From Paracoccus sp. (in: a-proteobacteria) (lineage in GTDB: Bacteria; Pseudomonadota; Alphaproteobacteria; Rhodobacterales; Rhodobacteraceae), in the NCBI RefSeq assembly GCF_030538695.1, contig NZ_JAUNTN010000021.1, forward strand, positions 1 through 64,000: 64,000 bases of DNA, given 5' to 3'. A program made the translations under genes and the position numbers. Of the stretch, positions 40,264 through 48,569 are shown piece after piece; the first letter of the stretch is position 1, and every line of letters starts with the position of its first letter. The notes under the pieces are model-generated. The model was not told the origin of the DNA. It saw nothing but the letters and a program-made list of their open reading frames with translations, and ran no database searches.

Positions 40264-41021
40264 TCACGCAGCCGCCAGCCCGAAGCAAAGATCCAGCGGA
40301 TAATCAGCCCGCAGACCACAATCATCAGCCCGACAGCGAACAGCGACAGCCCCACCGGCACATCGGCCATATCAAAAAACGACCACCGGAACCCGGAAAT
40401 CAGGTAAAGCACCGGGTTCAGCTTGGCCACAGCCTCCCAAAACGGGGGCAACATGCTGGCCGAATAGAACGCCCCGCCCAGGAAAACCAAGGGCGTAATG
40501 ACCATCATCGGCACGATCTGAAGCTGCTCAAAGTTCCGCGCCCACAGACCAATGATGAACCCCAGAAGCGAGAAGGCCAGCGCCGTCAGGAACAGGAACG
40601 CCACCATCCAGAACGGATGCGCGATATGGACGCCGACAAAGAAAAAGCTGGTCAGCAGGATCAGAGCGGCAATAAAAATCGCCTTGCTGACAGCCGCCCC
40701 GACAAAGCCGATGGTCATTTCCAGCCAACCGATCGGGGCAACCAGCATTTCATAGATCGTTCCCGAGAATTGCGGGAAATAAATGCCGAAACTGCTGTTC
40801 GAGACCGATTGCTGCAACACCGTCAGCATCATCAGCCCCGGCACGATAAAGGCACCATAAGGCACCCCATCGACCGATTGAATCCGCCCGCCGATGGCCG
40901 CCCCGAATACCACGAAATACAGAACCGTGGACAGCACGGGCGAGGCGATACTCTGCCAGATCGTGCGGAAAAACCGCGCCATTTCATGCTTGTAGATCGC
41001 TGCGATTGCGGGCCAGTTCAT
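40260..41021 (-). CDS. ABC-2 type exporter permease
   Basis: 253 residues with six hydrophobic segments (for example SPVLSTVLYFVVFGAAIGG, FIVPGLMMLTVLQQSV, MVAFLFLTALAFSLLGFIIG, LFAVGLMIVVCGLIIRWIF). It has the ABC-2 signature region around NFEQLQIVPMMVITPLVFLG. It resembles the E. coli YadH branch. ATGA overlaps join it to the ATPase upstream and the frameshifted hydratase downstream, so three cistrons are coupled. Export substrate unknown. Confidence 0.9.
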   Translation of the reverse strand: MNWPAIAAIYKHEMARFFRTIWQSIASPVLSTVLYFVVFGAAIGGRIQSVDGVPYGAFIVPGLMMLTVLQQSVSNSSFGIYFPQFSGTIYEMLVAPIGWLEMTIGFVGAAVSKAIFIAALILLTSFFFVGVHIAHPFWMVAFLFLTALAFSLLGFIIGLWARNFEQLQIVPMMVITPLVFLGGAFYSASMLPPFWEAVAKLNPVLYLISGFRWSFFDMADVPVGLSLFAVGLMIVVCGLIIRWIFASGWRLRE

Positions 41022-41947
41022 GCCTCATCCTCCACCAGATCAAGGAAGATGTCTTCCAGACTGCTTTCCTTGGTGGCCACGTCGCGCACCGGGATCCCCT
41101 CCAGCGCCAACTCACCCATCAGCCGGGCGATGCCGGTGCGTTCGGCATGGGCATCATAGTCATAGGTGATGCTGCGCCCGTCCGCAGAAAGCGTCAACGC
41201 ATCGCGCCGCGCCAGATGGTCAGGCAGCGCGTCCAGCGCACGGTCAAGCTGGATTTCCAACTGTTTCCGCCCGAATTCGCCCATTAGCTCGGCCGTGGGG
41301 CGCACCAGCAAAAGCTGACCCTTGCGGATCACGCCGATGCGGTCGGCCATTTCCTCGGCCTCTTCCAGATAATGCGTGGTCAGGATGATGGTGACACCCT
41401 CGGCCCGAAGCTGGCGCACGACCTCCCACATCTCGCGGCGCAGGGCGATGTCCACACCGGCCGTCGGCTCGTCCAGAAACAGCACTTTGGGCTGGTGCGA
41501 CAACGCCTTGGCAATCAGCACCCGCCGCTTCATCCCGCCGGACAGGGCGCGGGTCGGCTGATCCTTTTTCTCCCACAGGGCCAACGCCCGCAGGATGCGC
41601 TCCAGCCACACGTCATCCCGGCCCTGCCCATAAAGGCCGCGCGTAAAGACGACGTTGTTCCAGACCGTTTCAAACGGCTCCAGCGCGATTTCCTGCGGCA
41701 CCAGCCCGATCAGCTTGCGCGCCGCCCGCCAGTCCTTGCGGATGTCGTGACCACCCACCCGCACCGTGCCTTCGGTCGGACGGACAAGGCCGCAAATAAT
41801 CGAAATCAGCGTGGTTTTCCCCGCCCCATTCGGCCCCAGAAGGGCGATGATCTCGCCCTCCTCGATGCTCAGCGAGACATCCTTCAGCGCGTGCGTGCCG
41901 CCGTCATATCGTTTCGAGAGGTTCTCGACCTCGATGATCGCCGCCAT
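41018..41947 (-). CDS. ABC exporter ATP-binding protein
   Basis: 309 residues. Single ATPase domain (about 1-230) with Walker A LLGPNGAGKTTLIS, Q-loop GLVPQEIALEPFETVW, signature LSGGMKRRVLIAKAL, Walker B VLFLDEPTAGVD and switch His in ILTTHYLEEAEEMA. A C-terminal extension of about 80 residues is typical of the DrrA/YadG group. It pairs with the permease encoded next. AAAGGAGACCGGG precedes the start. Divergent from the rhomboid gene. Confidence 0.92.
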   Translation of the reverse strand: MAAIIEVENLSKRYDGGTHALKDVSLSIEEGEIIALLGPNGAGKTTLISIICGLVRPTEGTVRVGGHDIRKDWRAARKLIGLVPQEIALEPFETVWNNVVFTRGLYGQGRDDVWLERILRALALWEKKDQPTRALSGGMKRRVLIAKALSHQPKVLFLDEPTAGVDIALRREMWEVVRQLRAEGVTIILTTHYLEEAEEMADRIGVIRKGQLLLVRPTAELMGEFGRKQLEIQLDRALDALPDHLARRDALTLSADGRSITYDYDAHAERTGIARLMGELALEGIPVRDVATKESSLEDIFLDLVEDEA

Positions 41948-42049
41948 CCCGGTCTCCTTTTCGCTTTCGCGGGTCAGATAGGTGGCGCAGAGGGCCTTGT
42001 CCAGTCACCACGCAAAGCGCATGTTAAGCCGGTCATTGCAGGAAAACCC

Positions 42050-42775
42050 ATGTTCCCGATCCGCGACCACAACCCGTCAGACCGCACGCCCTATGTCACC
42101 AACGGGCTGATTTTTCTGAATATCCTGATCTTTCTGCTGACCGCGCCATGGGCAGGCGGGGCCGAAAACCTGTTCTATGAAGGCGCGCTTTACTCCGGTG
42201 CCGTGACCAGCGGGCATCTGTATTACGGGCTGCTGACGCACATGTTCCTGCACGCCGGGATCATGCATCTTGGCGGCAACATGCTGTTTTTGTGGATTTT
42301 TGGCGACAATCTGGAAGACCAGATGGGCCATGTCGGCTTTCTGGCCTTTTATCTGGCCTGCGGGCTTGGCGCGGCGGGGGCGCAGATTTACGCAGACCCC
42401 AACAGCACCATCCCGATGGTCGGCGCATCCGGCGCAATTGCCGGGGTCATGGGCGGCTACCTGCTGCTGTTCCCGCTTGCAAAAGTCGACATCGTGGCAA
42501 TTATCGTCATTATTATCAAACGCTTTACCCTGTCGGCGTGGATTGTCCTGATAGCATGGTTCGGGCTGCAACTGTTCTCGGGCTATGCCAGCGAAGCAGG
42601 TGGTGGCGGCGTTGCCTATTGGGCCCATGCGGGCGGCTTTGTTGTGGGGGTCGTGCTGACCCTGCCGCTGTTTCTGCGCCTTGGCGGGACACAGTTCTGG
42701 ACCCGGACCCACGGCCACCCGCCCTATGCGCCGGTGGATTACCACCTGTCGCGGGTGCCACAGGTGCGGCGTTAG
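42050..42775 (+). CDS. Rhomboid-family intramembrane serine protease
   Basis: 241 residues from the ATG at 42050; longer in-frame extension is antisense to the ABC genes and discarded. About six membrane helices. The catalytic residues are present: Ser128 in GASGAIAG and His193 in YWAHAGGFVVG, with the HxxxN motif at His73-Asn77 that forms the oxyanion site. It cleaves transmembrane segments of other proteins within the inner membrane. Physiological target unknown. The helix at about 147-157 is very Ile-rich. Confidence 0.93.
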   Translation: MFPIRDHNPSDRTPYVTNGLIFLNILIFLLTAPWAGGAENLFYEGALYSGAVTSGHLYYGLLTHMFLHAGIMHLGGNMLFLWIFGDNLEDQMGHVGFLAFYLACGLGAAGAQIYADPNSTIPMVGASGAIAGVMGGYLLLFPLAKVDIVAIIVIIIKRFTLSAWIVLIAWFGLQLFSGYASEAGGGGVAYWAHAGGFVVGVVLTLPLFLRLGGTQFWTRTHGHPPYAPVDYHLSRVPQVRR

Positions 42776-42841
42776 CAAAATCTTAGGGGGTGATGTGCAA
42801 GGATCAGGGCGAATCATCACCCCGAGGTTGTCTTGCCCCTG

Positions 42842-43534
42842 CTATCCGCCCTTTGCCTGCTGATCCTGACTGCCTTGCGGCGGGTTCAGGCGGCCTTGGC
42901 TCATATGGCGCTTGCGGCCAAAGCCAGGGCTGCGGGTGACGCTGAAGCCTGCGGCCTCAAGGCTGCGGCGAACATGGCCCGCTGCGGTATAGGTGGCAAA
43001 TGTGCCGCCCGGCGCGGTGTGACCGGCAACCTGCATCATCAGACCATTGGACCACAGTTCCGGGTTCCTGGCCGGGGAAAACCCGTCCAGAAACCACGCA
43101 TCCGCGGCCCCGGCCCACCCCGCCAGCGTGTCCCGCGCATCCCCGATCAACACCTCGGCCTGCACCTGCCCGACCTGCATCCGGCGGGACGGCCAGCCCA
43201 TACGCAACTGTTCGGCCAGCGGCGCAAGCTCAGGAAAAGCCGCATGAGCGCGGGCCATATCATCCAGCGCCATGGGAAAAGCTTCGAAACTGGTGAAACG
43301 GACCGGGGTTTCCGCGACGGCGGCCAGCGCCAGCAGGTTCAGCCCGGTGCCGAACCCCAGTTCCGCCACATGGAAGCCGGGGCGCAGCCGTGCAGGCAGA
43401 TCATTACCTGCCATAAACACATGCCGCGTTTCGGCCAGTCCCCCGGCAAGGCTGAAATAGGGATCGTCGAACCGGGTCGAGACGGGAATCCCGCCCTCGC
43501 GCCAGTCAAGCTGTGGCTGGTTGTCCTGCTGCAT
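42842..43534 (-). CDS. mnmD: tRNA 5-methylaminomethyl-2-thiouridine methyltransferase MnmD
   Basis: 230 residues from the ATG at 43534, chosen because it leaves room for a promoter and gives the usual start QQDNQPQLDWREGG; an upstream ATG at 43585 overlaps the divergent gene. The SAM fold is evident: VAELGFGTGLNLLALAAVA, SFEAFPM, DAWFLDGFSPARNPELWS. It corresponds to the methyltransferase half of E. coli MnmC, which makes the last methylation of mnm5s2U34 in tRNA for Lys, Glu and Gln. The oxidoreductase half is encoded divergently next door. Confidence 0.88.
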   Translation of the reverse strand: MQQDNQPQLDWREGGIPVSTRFDDPYFSLAGGLAETRHVFMAGNDLPARLRPGFHVAELGFGTGLNLLALAAVAETPVRFTSFEAFPMALDDMARAHAAFPELAPLAEQLRMGWPSRRMQVGQVQAEVLIGDARDTLAGWAGAADAWFLDGFSPARNPELWSNGLMMQVAGHTAPGGTFATYTAAGHVRRSLEAAGFSVTRSPGFGRKRHMSQGRLNPPQGSQDQQAKGG

Positions 43535-43583
43535 CTGCGCTATGCCCTTCTGATCACATGGATATGGCAGCGGCGGGGGCGTC

Positions 43584-44627
43584 ATGGCAAGGGTTCAGGT
43601 GGTCGGCGGCGGCATCTTTGGGCTGGCCTGCGCATGGGAACTGACCCGGCGCGGGGTGCCAGTGGTGCTGCACGAAGCGGCAGCAATTGGCGTAGGCTCC
43701 AGCGGCGGCACGGTCGGGGCGCTGGCCCCTCATGCACCGGAACAATGGACCGAAACCAAGCAAATCCAGTTGGATGCGCTGATCGCGGCGGAAAACTGGT
43801 GGGCACAGGTGGCGCAGGCCGGCGGCACCGACCCCGGCTATGCCCGGACCGGACGGCTGCAACCCCTGCCAGATCAGGCGGCCGTGGACCGGGCCAAGGC
43901 GCGGATCAAGGGTGCAGAAACCCTCTGGCCGGATGGATTCGGGATGCAATTGCTGGACCAGCCCGGCCCTCTGCCTTGTACCAGCCCGACCGGCTTGTGG
44001 CTGTTCGACAACCTGACGGCGCGGCTGTCCCCACGCCGGGCGGGCGCGGCTCTGCTGGCGGCGCTGCGGGCCAAGAGCGCAGAAATCCGGCTTGGCTCGG
44101 CCCCCGATCCCGACGCGCTGCACGGCCCCGCAATCTGGGCCACCGGCGTCGCAGGGCTGGACCGGCTGTCGCAGGATACCGGCAAAACCGCCGGGAATGG
44201 CGTCAAAGGTCAGTCTGCAACCCTGCGCCTGCCGGGCGTGGACCTGCGCAATGCGCCACAGATCTATGCCGACGGGCTGCATATCGTGTCTCATGCGGAT
44301 GGCGGTATCGGGGTGGGTTCGACTTCGGAACGCGATTTTACCAACCTCTCGACCGATCAGGCGCTGGAGGACGTGATCGCCCGCGCCCGCATCCTGTGTC
44401 CACGGCTACAACACGCGCAGATCGAAACCCGCTGGGCCGGGGTCCGCCCCCGTGCGCGGTCGCGGGCGCCGATGGTCGGGCCATGGCCCGGACGGGCGGG
44501 ACATTATATCGCCAATGGCGGCTTCAAGATCGGTTTTGCCATGGCCCCGGCCTGCGCCGCCATGCTGGCCGATCTGCTGCTGGACGGTCACGACCGCATC
44601 CCGGACGGCTTCCGCCCACCCGCCTGA
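43584..44627 (+). CDS. FAD-dependent oxidoreductase, MnmC oxidase-like
   Basis: 347 residues, DAO-type flavoprotein. The FAD-binding beta-alpha-beta start VQVVGGGIFGLACAWEL, a central substrate region, and the late GVRPRARSRAPMVGPWP and GHYIANGGFKIGFAMAPACA segments match the C-terminal oxidase domain of MnmC, which removes the carboxymethyl group from cmnm5(s2)U34. It is divergent from mnmD with about 49 bases between. The call as the missing MnmC half is inference from the pair; a generic amino-acid oxidase is the alternative. Confidence 0.75.
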   Translation: MARVQVVGGGIFGLACAWELTRRGVPVVLHEAAAIGVGSSGGTVGALAPHAPEQWTETKQIQLDALIAAENWWAQVAQAGGTDPGYARTGRLQPLPDQAAVDRAKARIKGAETLWPDGFGMQLLDQPGPLPCTSPTGLWLFDNLTARLSPRRAGAALLAALRAKSAEIRLGSAPDPDALHGPAIWATGVAGLDRLSQDTGKTAGNGVKGQSATLRLPGVDLRNAPQIYADGLHIVSHADGGIGVGSTSERDFTNLSTDQALEDVIARARILCPRLQHAQIETRWAGVRPRARSRAPMVGPWPGRAGHYIANGGFKIGFAMAPACAAMLADLLLDGHDRIPDGFRPPA

Positions 44628-44674
44628 TCCCGCCCACCTGATCCCGGCTGCCCGGAACCCGCTGCGGAACAGGT

Positions 44675-44703
44675 TTGCGAAACCGTCACATCACCCCTAT
44701 ATA
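44675..44703 (+). promoter_or_regulatory. Sigma-70-type promoter of the nspC operon
   Basis: TTGCGA (44675-44680), spacer of 17, TATATA (44698-44703). It lies 30 bases before the nspC ATG, in the only intergenic gap (105 bases) before this gene. Confidence 0.55.
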
Positions 44704-44732
44704 GCCGGGTCTGACCCGCGAAAGGCCCCGAC

Positions 44733-45833
44733 ATGACCGAGCTTCGGACACCTTACTATCTGATCGACCTTGCCCGGCTGCAACAGAACATGCAGCGGAT
44801 TCAGCGCCTGCGTGAATTATCCGGGGCCAAGGCGCTGTTGGCACTGAAATGCTTTGCCACCTGGTCGGCCTTTGATTTCATGCGCAATTACATGGATGGC
44901 ACCACATCCTCCTCGCTGTTCGAGCTGCATCTGGGGCGCGAAAAGTTCGGCAAGGAAACCCATGCCTATTCCGTCGCATGGGCAGACCATGAGATCGACG
45001 AAGCGGTCGGTTACGCCGACAAGATCATCTTCAACAGCCTTGGCCAGCTTGACCGTTTCGCGGATCGGGCGCAGGGGGTTGCGCGCGGCCTGCGGCTGAA
45101 CCCGCGCTTTTCGACCAGCGGCTTCGACCTTGCCGATCCGGCGCGTCAGTTCAGCCGGCTTGGCGAATGGGACATGGCGCGGCTGGAACAGGCGCTGGAC
45201 CGCATCAACGGGGTGATGATCCACTATAATTGCGAAAACCGCAATTTTGCGCTGTTCGATCAGCAACTTGACCGGATCGAGGCCGAGTTTGGCCCGTTCC
45301 TGAAAAAGCTGGATTGGGTCAGCCTTGGCGGCGGCATCCATTTCACCCCCGAGGATTACCCGCTGGAGGCGCTGGCCGCCCGGTTGAAAGCCTTTTCGGA
45401 AAAACTGGGGGTTCAGGTCTATCTGGAACCCGGCGAGGCCGCGATCACCAATTCGACCACGCTGGAGGTCTCGGTTCTGGACGTGATGCAGAACGAAAAG
45501 AATATCGCCGTCGTCGATAGCAGCATCGAGGCGCATATGCTTGATCTGCTGATCTACCGCGAACAGGCCAAGCTGCCGCAAACCGGCGACCGCATCTGGC
45601 AGATTGCCGGGAAATCCTGCCTCGCGGGCGACATTTTTGGCGAGGCCAAGCTGAACCATGACCTGAAAATTGGCGACCGGCTGTCGATCAACGACGCGGC
45701 GGGCTATACGATGGTCAAGAAGAACTGGTTCAATGGCGTTGCCATGCCCTCTATTGCCATCCGCGATCTGGATGGAACCGTGCGACTGGTCCGTAGCTTT
45801 GGCTATGACGACTATCGCGACAGCCTTTCGTGA
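44733..45833 (+). CDS. nspC: Carboxynorspermidine/carboxyspermidine decarboxylase
   Basis: 366 residues, PLP enzyme of the alanine-racemase-fold decarboxylases. The PLP lysine is in ALLALKCFATWSAF near residue 34, the Gly-rich phosphate site in LDWVSLGGGIHFT, and the C-terminal catalytic segment in KSCLAGDIFGEAKL. It removes the carboxyl group of carboxy(nor)spermidine to give (nor)spermidine. It is immediately followed by the dehydrogenase that makes its substrate. Confidence 0.93.
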   Translation: MTELRTPYYLIDLARLQQNMQRIQRLRELSGAKALLALKCFATWSAFDFMRNYMDGTTSSSLFELHLGREKFGKETHAYSVAWADHEIDEAVGYADKIIFNSLGQLDRFADRAQGVARGLRLNPRFSTSGFDLADPARQFSRLGEWDMARLEQALDRINGVMIHYNCENRNFALFDQQLDRIEAEFGPFLKKLDWVSLGGGIHFTPEDYPLEALAARLKAFSEKLGVQVYLEPGEAAITNSTTLEVSVLDVMQNEKNIAVVDSSIEAHMLDLLIYREQAKLPQTGDRIWQIAGKSCLAGDIFGEAKLNHDLKIGDRLSINDAAGYTMVKKNWFNGVAMPSIAIRDLDGTVRLVRSFGYDDYRDSLS

Positions 45834-45856
45834 CCCAACCACAGGAGTTTGATGAC

Positions 45857-47083
45857 GTGACCAAACCGAATATCCTGATCCTCGGCGCCGGCGGCGTTGC
45901 CCAGGTAACCGCGCATAAGGTGGCGCAATGGGCCGCCGAGTTCGGCGCGCTGCATATCGCCAGCCGCACCAAATCCAAGGCCGAGGCAATCATCGCCAGC
46001 GTCGCGGACAAGGGCCATAAGGCATGGTTTACCGCTCATGCGGTCGATGGGATGGATACGGATGCGGTTGCGGAGCTGATTCATCGCACCGACGCGAAAA
46101 TCCTGATTAACGTCGGCAGCGCTTTTATCAACATGACGGTGCTGCAAGCCTGTATCGACACGGGTTGCGCCTATCTGGACACGGCGATTCACGAAGACCC
46201 GGCCAAGATCTGCGAAACGCCGCCGTGGTATGGCAATTACGAATGGAAAAAACGTGATGCGGTCGAAAAGGCCGGGATCACCGCAATTCTGGGGGTCGGC
46301 TTTGATCCGGGCGTGGTGAATGCCTATGCCCGTCTGGCCGAGGATGAATATTTCGACACTATCGAAAGCATTGATATTGTTGACATCAACGCCGGTTCGC
46401 ATGGCCGTTGGTTCGCCACCAATTTCGACCCCGAAATCAACTTTCGTGAGTTCACCGGCACGGTTTACGCCTGGCAGGGCGGCAAATGGACCGAGAACAA
46501 GATGTTCGAGGTCGGCCGCGAATGGGATCTGCCAGTGGTGGGCAAACAGACCGCCTATATGTCCGGCCATGATGAGGTTCACAGCCTCTCCGCCCGCTAT
46601 CCTCATGCCGATGTGCGGTTCTGGATGGGCTTTGGCGCACATTACATCAATGTCTTTACCGTGCTGAAAAACCTTGGCCTTCTGTCCGAACAGCCAGTCA
46701 AAACCGCTGAGGGCCAAGAGGTCGTGCCGCTGAAGGTGGTCAAGGCCGTGCTGCCCGATCCGGCCAGCCTTGCACCGGATTATACCGGCAAGACATGCAT
46801 CGGTGATCTGGTCAAAGGCACCCGCGACGGCAAGCCGGGCGAAGTGTTCATCTATAACGTCGCGGACCACAAGGACGCCTATAACGAGGTTGGCAGTCAG
46901 GGCATCAGCTATACCGCCGGGGTGCCGCCGGTCACCGCCGCCATCCTGATCGCGCGGGGCGTCTGGGACGTAAAGCGCATGGTTAACGTCGAAGAACTGC
47001 CCGCCCGCCCCTTCCTTGAATTGCTGGGCGATATGGGCCTGCCGACCCGCGTTATCGACGCACAGGGCGACCGTCCCATCTGA
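45857..47083 (+). CDS. Carboxynorspermidine/carboxyspermidine synthase (saccharopine dehydrogenase-like)
   Basis: 408 residues from GTG at 45857, which has AGGAG nine bases upstream and places the NAD(P)-binding ILILGAGGVAQVTAHK at the N-terminus. A GTG at 45830 overlapping the nspC stop is the alternative. The enzyme reductively condenses aspartate semialdehyde with putrescine (or diaminopropane). Features include LGVGFDPGVVNAYARL, GRWFATNFDPEINFREF and GISYTAGVPPVTAAILIARG. With NspC it forms the SAM-decarboxylase-independent route to spermidine. Confidence 0.92.
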   Translation: MTKPNILILGAGGVAQVTAHKVAQWAAEFGALHIASRTKSKAEAIIASVADKGHKAWFTAHAVDGMDTDAVAELIHRTDAKILINVGSAFINMTVLQACIDTGCAYLDTAIHEDPAKICETPPWYGNYEWKKRDAVEKAGITAILGVGFDPGVVNAYARLAEDEYFDTIESIDIVDINAGSHGRWFATNFDPEINFREFTGTVYAWQGGKWTENKMFEVGREWDLPVVGKQTAYMSGHDEVHSLSARYPHADVRFWMGFGAHYINVFTVLKNLGLLSEQPVKTAEGQEVVPLKVVKAVLPDPASLAPDYTGKTCIGDLVKGTRDGKPGEVFIYNVADHKDAYNEVGSQGISYTAGVPPVTAAILIARGVWDVKRMVNVEELPARPFLELLGDMGLPTRVIDAQGDRPI

Positions 47084-47119
47084 TCGCCCCATCTGATCCG
47101 ACTGATCTTTGCAAACCAG

Positions 47120-47150
47120 AGCCGCGCCGGGGGAACATCCCGGCGCGGCT
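47120..47150 (+). terminator. Hairpin after the spermidine pathway genes
   Basis: A perfect twelve-pair stem AGCCGCGCCGGG/CCCGGCGCGGCT has a seven-base loop, 37 bases after the stop at 47083. It is not followed by a long T-run. It probably ends the nspC operon; it lies inside the spurious upstream part of the next reading frame. Confidence 0.6.
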
Positions 47151-47189
47151 GGCGTTTGGATGCAACAACATGCCACCGGGATTCCTCAG

Positions 47190-48428
47190 ATGCGCCAGCC
47201 CAACCCCTATACGCTTTTCCCGGTCGGCAAATCCGAGGCCACGCCCAAACCCATCCCCGGCTGGGCGGTGGTCGGCATTTTTCTGATCCTGCTGTTCTTT
47301 TTTGTATCCGAAGCGCGGGACTTCCTGATGCCGGTATCGCTGGCGGTGCTGATGTTTTTCATCTTTGTGCCGGTGCGGCGGATGCTGGAAAAGATTGGGC
47401 TGGTCCCGGCGGCTGCGGCAGCCATTATCCTGATGGGCATTATTGCCGGGCTGGCGGCGCTTGGCTGGGCGATTTCCGGCCCGGCAGGCGACCTGATTGC
47501 CCGCGCACCGCAGCTTTCCACCGACATTGCGGCCAAACTGGCCGAGTTGCGCAATAACTTCAGCGGGCTGGAACAAGCCGCCGCAACCATTGACGAGATG
47601 TCCTCAGGCACGGGCGGCACTGGGGATGCACCAAGCACTTTGCAAACCCTGCTGAACTTTGGCCCCGGTGTAACAGGTCAGATCGTCTTTACCCTGTTTT
47701 TGCTGTTTTTCATGCTGGCTTCGGGCGATTTACTTTACCTGAAAATCGTGCAGAGCTTTGACGGGTTAACCAACAAAAAGCGTGCCTATATCGCCCTGCG
47801 CGAGATCGAGGCCAGCCTTGGTTCCTATATGGGCACCATCACCATCATCAACGCCTGCCTTGGCATTGCCGTCGGCACGACAATGTGGATATGGGGGATG
47901 CCCAGCCCGCTGCTGTTCGGACTGGGCGCATTCCTGTTCAATTTCATTCCCTATCTCGGCTCGATCGGGGGGATTGCGGTATCGTTTCTGGTGGCGCTGG
48001 TCAGCTTTGACGACCTGTGGACGCCAACCATGATCGCACTGACCTATCTGGCCTGCACTGCCATCGAAGGACAGTTGATCACCCCTTATTTCGTCTCACG
48101 CCGCTTATCGCTGAATACGGTGGTGGTGTTCCTGACCGTGGCGCTGTGGGCATGGCTGTGGTCGATTTTGGGCATGGTGGTGGCGGTGCCGATGCTGGTG
48201 GTGATCCGGGTCATGGCCGACCACATTCCGGGGCTGGAAAAGTTCGGTAACTTCCTTGCCGGAGAAGACCCGCCCGAACTTGAGGACGAAAACGAGGAGC
48301 AGGCCCGCGACATCGTGGAACCGGCCGAGCATATTCTGGACGCCAAAGAAGCTGAACAGGTTGCGCTGGCCGCCGATGGCACCGCCAACCCCGATGCCGG
48401 GACCAGATCGGGCGGCACGATCCGCTGA
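47190..48428 (+). CDS. AI-2E family transporter (PerM/TqsA-like permease)
   Basis: 412 residues from the ATG at 47190; ATGs at 47109 and 47160 lie before or just after the terminator hairpin and are less likely. About eight membrane helices in the family pattern: a pair near the N-terminus (WAVVGIFLILLFFFVSE, LAVLMFFIFVPV), a long cytoplasmic/periplasmic segment (about 100-160), then five helices. The signature TPYFVSRRLSLNTVVVFLTV occurs near the end. The C-terminal 70 residues are acidic and soluble. Members export small molecules or Na+; the substrate here is unknown. Confidence 0.85.
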   Translation: MRQPNPYTLFPVGKSEATPKPIPGWAVVGIFLILLFFFVSEARDFLMPVSLAVLMFFIFVPVRRMLEKIGLVPAAAAAIILMGIIAGLAALGWAISGPAGDLIARAPQLSTDIAAKLAELRNNFSGLEQAAATIDEMSSGTGGTGDAPSTLQTLLNFGPGVTGQIVFTLFLLFFMLASGDLLYLKIVQSFDGLTNKKRAYIALREIEASLGSYMGTITIINACLGIAVGTTMWIWGMPSPLLFGLGAFLFNFIPYLGSIGGIAVSFLVALVSFDDLWTPTMIALTYLACTAIEGQLITPYFVSRRLSLNTVVVFLTVALWAWLWSILGMVVAVPMLVVIRVMADHIPGLEKFGNFLAGEDPPELEDENEEQARDIVEPAEHILDAKEAEQVALAADGTANPDAGTRSGGTIR

Positions 48429-48473
48429 AACCCGGAAATCCGCAGGGTTTCCCTCAGGTGTCCTGTTAAGTTT

Positions 48474-48492
48474 TTGCAAACCAGTTATGCAA
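48474..48492. promoter_or_regulatory. Inverted repeat upstream of the formate dehydrogenase operon
   Basis: TTGCA-N9-TGCAA is a perfect five-base dyad centred near 48483, about 78 bases before the fdoG start. It lies just upstream of a possible promoter (TTGACC at 48500-48505, CATTTT at 48523-48528). Such a dyad could bind a LysR-type or other dimeric regulator. No regulator gene is adjacent, so this is a candidate only. Confidence 0.35.
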
Positions 48493-48569
48493 CATTTGCT
48501 TGACCTCCGCCGCCTTCATCGGCATTTTGGATAGACCTATCCAGACGACAGGCAGAACAGGAGGCTCGA

